Part shown: positions 4,214 through 5,474 of the stretch, one piece after another | Layout of the letters: each line of letters opens with the position of its first letter | Position numbering within the stretch: position 1 is the first letter of the stretch | Origin: Treponema sp. | GTDB taxonomy: Bacteria; Spirochaetota; Spirochaetia; Treponematales; Breznakiellaceae | Assembly: GCA_009776715.1 (NCBI GenBank) | Contig: WRNF01000115.1 | Location: 90 to 5,563 of the forward strand | Reading direction: 5' to 3' | DNA length: 5,474 bases | The notes under the pieces: generated by a model | The model's database searches: none | The model's input: only the letters and a program-made list of their open reading frames with translations | Told to the model about the DNA's origin: nothing | Translations under genes and position numbers: made by a program

Positions 4214-4360
4214 CCGCGTCTGAGGGCAAGCCGGGCGGGCAAGGACTATTTTCAGTTCCTGCGCCTCCGGGCCTTCCCTGGATGCCGCTTCAACCATAAA
4301 ACCCAAGGGCTTAACCGCTTTTTCCACTTCCGCAATCAACGCGCCGAATTCCTCGCTCAT
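4181..4360 (-). CDS. 59-residue protein, second gene of the divergent operon, unknown function
   Basis: The minus strand reads MSEEFGALIAEVEKAVKPLG, then FMVEAASREGPEAQELKIVL, then ARPACPQTRLNSEVFSDES. AGGAG lies 6 nt before its ATG, and the ATG overlaps the previous stop (ATGA), so it is coupled to the gene at 4357-4527. The segment AEVEKAVKPLGF-MVEAASREG-ELKIVLARP suggests a helix then two strands. It faintly recalls the N-terminal half of RimP-like proteins (V-x-x-LGF-x-LVE and a strand with REG), but the protein is far too short and I do not assign it. Its 3' 33 bp overlap the end of the membrane protein gene on the other strand. Codon use and GC match the neighbours, which supports a real gene despite its size. 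Confidence 0.65.
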   Translation of the reverse strand: MSEEFGALIAEVEKAVKPLGFMVEAASREGPEAQELKIVLARPACPQTRLNSEVFSDES

Positions 4361-4527
4361 GCGCTTCTCCTGCTTTCTTCGGGGGCGGAGGAGGCAGCAA
4401 GCCCGTACTCTTTCTTGATGCCGTTTTCAGCTTTAAGCACCGTATTGGTATAAGCTAAGACATCAATCCGCCCGGAATCTGACAACTGCCTGTAGGCTTC
4501 CTGCATTTCTTTTTCATCTTTCACCAT
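4357..4527 (-). CDS. 56-residue repressor-tail-like protein, candidate antirepressor
   Basis: The minus strand encodes MVKDEKEMQEAYRQLSDSGR, then IDVLAYTNTVLKAENGIKKE, then YGLAASSAPEESRRSA. GGAG lies 8 nt before the ATG. Residues 12-37 align without gaps to residues 88-113 of the facing XRE repressor (4651-5052), sharing LS-x-x-GR-x-x-VL-x-Y-x-N-x-VLK-x-E, 13 of 26 identical by my count. In small phage repressors such a C-terminal helical pair is generally linked to self-association, and this protein has it without any helix-turn-helix. It could form mixed dimers with the repressor and inactivate or modulate it. It is the first gene after a strong leftward promoter that the repressor's probable operators overlap. 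The alignment is seen directly; the antirepressor role is inferred. Confidence 0.7.
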   Translation of the reverse strand: MVKDEKEMQEAYRQLSDSGRIDVLAYTNTVLKAENGIKKEYGLAASSAPEESRRSA

Positions 4528-4557
4528 AACGTTTTCTCCGTTCTTAATTATTAAACA

Positions 4558-4586
4558 AATATATTTAATTTTTAAGATTTTGTCAA
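4558..4586 (-). promoter_or_regulatory. Strong leftward sigma-70 promoter of the small divergent operon
   Basis: The minus strand has TTGACA (4586-4581), a 17-bp spacer and TATATT (4563-4558). The start is expected near 4551, which leaves a leader of about 24 nt with GGAG before the ATG at 4527. The operator-like site centred near 4570 fills the spacer, so a bound repressor would directly block this promoter. Confidence 0.78.
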
Positions 4587-4610
4587 GCGTTTTTCTTAAT
4601 TTTTAAGAAA
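4561..4610. promoter_or_regulatory. Pair of operator sites between divergent promoters
   Basis: TTAATTTTTAAGA occurs twice, at 4565-4577 and 4596-4608, 31 bp apart (about three helical turns, same face). The second copy sits in a perfect 19-bp dyad, TTTCTTAA-TTT-TTAAGAAA (4592-4610). The first has the same core with weaker flanks. The left site lies in the spacer of the leftward promoter; the right one ends 5 bp before the -35 of the repressor's own promoter. This is a lambda-like arrangement in which one site represses the lytic-side operon and the other tunes the repressor gene. Confidence 0.7.
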
Positions 4611-4615
4611 TTTAC

Positions 4616-4644
4616 TTGATTTTTTTCTAGTAACATAAGATAAT
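4616..4644 (+). promoter_or_regulatory. Promoter giving a leaderless mRNA for the XRE repressor
   Basis: TTGATT (4616-4621), a 17-bp spacer and GATAAT (4639-4644) make a good sigma-70 promoter. The ATG is at 4651, 6 nt beyond the -10, so transcription should start at or within a base or two of the start codon. No Shine-Dalgarno precedes the ATG. This parallels the leaderless cI message of phage lambda. Confidence 0.7.
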
Positions 4645-4650
4645 AAATAT

Positions 4651-5052
4651 ATGAAGGAAAAAGAGGATATTATTGCCAGATTTATCAAGATAAGGAAAGA
4701 ATTCGGTCCTACTCAGGAAAAATTTGGAAAAAGGCTAGGTTTTTCAGACGGTTCTATATCTTTAATTGAAGCAGGAAAAACCTCTATCAATGAGAAGCAC
4801 ATAAAACTTATATCCGGGGTATTGGGCATAAGCGAGGAATGGCTCCGCTCCGGTGAAGGCGAAACATACAAGGATGGCAAGGCACCATCCGAAGACGCAA
4901 TGCTTGAGATGTTCCGCGCTCTATCGCCGGAAGGCCGAAGGCTGGTTCTTGATTATGTAAATGTGGTGCTAAAAAACGAAAAAGCAATGCAAGGTAAAGT
5001 TGTGCAGGAAAAAGGGGATATTCATCCGGAGGGGCTGAGGGATGCGGGATAA
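4651..5052 (+). CDS. XRE-family phage-type repressor
   Basis: The product has 133 residues. Residues 7-66 form a lambda-repressor-like HTH domain: IIARFIKIRKEFGPTQEKFG, KRLGFSDGSISLIEAGKTSI as the helix-turn-helix pair, then IKLISGVLGISEEWLRSGEG, whose E-E-W-L-R-x-GEG ending is typical of phage and conjugative-element repressors. Residues 84-110 (MLEMFRALSPEGRRLVLDYV and NVVLKNE) are a helical pair usually found as the dimer interface of small repressors. There is no Ser-Lys peptidase, so induction by RecA-type self-cleavage is unlikely; relief by a partner protein fits better. That partner may be the divergent 56-residue protein, which shares this C-terminal motif. The gene has its own promoter with no leader, two nearby operators and no Shine-Dalgarno. 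Confidence 0.85.
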   Translation: MKEKEDIIARFIKIRKEFGPTQEKFGKRLGFSDGSISLIEAGKTSINEKHIKLISGVLGISEEWLRSGEGETYKDGKAPSEDAMLEMFRALSPEGRRLVLDYVNVVLKNEKAMQGKVVQEKGDIHPEGLRDAG

Positions 5053-5244
5053 ACTCAAGCATTGGGTATATTTTCAATAAAGAGGGGAAAAAGATTTACG
5101 GGGATTATTACCCCGGGTGAACATGCCGGTAATGTAACCGAAGGGCAATTTGAAAAAAAGCAAAATATTCTCTAATAACCGCTTGCAAAACCGAGTAGTA
5201 TAGTTTACATTTTAATATAGCAATGAACTATGGAGGATAAATAA
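5053..5244 (+). other. Intergenic stretch with a possible small-gene remnant
   Basis: No intact gene with a ribosome binding site is seen. Two overlapping frames read like pieces of one protein: 5064-5117 gives GYIFNKEGKKIYGDYYPG, then stops, and the next frame over from 5118 gives EHAGNVTEGQFEKKQNIL, ending in TAA at 5173-5175. They would join by a one-base shift at CCCCGGG (5111-5117). A hairpin CGGGG-ATTATTA-CCCCG (5099-5115) lies there without a following T run, so it is not a convincing terminator. A weak promoter may lie in the AT-rich part at 5183-5220, but no good hexamer pair is found. Confidence 0.35.
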
Positions 5245-5474
5245 GTGAATAACATGGAAGCCGCTGTCGCGGCCATCAGAACATGCAGAACACAAAGTTC
5301 CCTCGATGATATGCTGGCTCGATTCGAGCTGACAAGCAGTCAGGAAATAATCGACTGTTTGAACGATTGTATGTACAGCCCCACAAGGTTTTTCTCTTCA
5401 AGTAAAGTAACTGTAGAAGAAGACCTCGAACTTACAAAACAGATTTTCTTGGCGGGAACATGGCGCCTCAATGA
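5245..5474 (+). CDS. Unknown protein, N-terminal part, cut by window end
   Basis: A GTG start at 5245 with GGAGGA (5232-5237) at good spacing opens a frame that runs off the window; 76 residues are visible. The in-frame ATG at 5254 is a poorer choice because it would be 16 nt from the ribosome binding site. The visible protein begins NNMEAAVAAIRTCRTQSSLD, continues as alternating polar helices with three cysteines (DCLNDCMYSPTRFF among them), and ends AGTWRLN. There is no signal peptide or membrane segment. I recognise no family. It has its own Shine-Dalgarno, unlike the HTH genes, and lies downstream of the repressor on the same strand with a 192-bp gap, so it is probably a separate unit. 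Confidence 0.7.
   Translation, partial: MNNMEAAVAAIRTCRTQSSLDDMLARFELTSSQEIIDCLNDCMYSPTRFFSSSKVTVEEDLELTKQIFLAGTWRLN

Noticed and set aside
5099..5115. Terminator of the XRE repressor gene
   Set aside because: The 5-bp GC stem is present, but it is followed by GGTGAACATG with no T run.
1..5474. CRISPR array or insertion sequence
   Set aside because: No regularly spaced repeat series, transposase frame or terminal inverted repeats were found.

Overview
The window looks like an accessory, prophage-like island from a spirochaete. My best guess is a gut Treponema, from the style of the small HTH repressors and tandem antitoxin-like proteins; this rests on memory of the families, and no housekeeping gene here can confirm it. 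Base composition is mosaic. About 1070-2269 is very AT-rich (some 60-base lines are only 10-25% GC) and Lys/Asn-rich, while about 2367-4530 is close to 50% GC. No integrase, tail, capsid, tRNA, rRNA or CRISPR array is visible.

Layout from left to right. (1) 9-203: a leftward structured RNA ending in an intrinsic terminator, then a two-operator control region. (2) 204-392: a 62-residue MerR-like HTH protein with a C-terminal AT-hook. (3) 417-620: a second leftward structured RNA with a consensus promoter and its own terminator. (4) 621-3600, all rightward: an XRE-type HTH regulator, a 13-codon leader ORF, two AT-rich genes of unknown function that both contain internal repeats, a frameshifted membrane-segment tail, two tandem HigA-type antitoxin paralogues without a toxin, and a ClpP-like serine protease. 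(5) 3722-4213: a three-helix membrane protein with its own promoter. (6) 4181-4527, leftward: two overlapping small genes, divergent from (7) 4651-5052, an XRE repressor. (8) 5053-5244: a degenerate stretch. (9) 5245 to the end: a gene cut by the window edge.

The unifying pattern is a control module seen three times: an HTH gene whose ATG has no Shine-Dalgarno, facing a leftward promoter with a TTGACA -35. At 4651 the promoter predicts an mRNA that begins at the ATG, as in lambda cI from PRM; at 204 this is likely and at 621 uncertain. Repeated or palindromic operator-like sites lie on the leftward promoters. In modules 1 and 2 the divergent product is a roughly 100-115 nt terminator-ended RNA in which a 5' segment is complementary to a hairpin loop (a possible pseudoknot). 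In module 3 it is a two-gene operon whose first product resembles the C-terminal helical region of the facing repressor without its HTH, so it may be an antirepressor. The genes with other jobs mostly carry good Shine-Dalgarno sites, so the contrast looks deliberate. These RNA-or-peptide/HTH switches are my candidate for an undescribed system; the pairing and alignment are read from the sequence, and the function is inferred.
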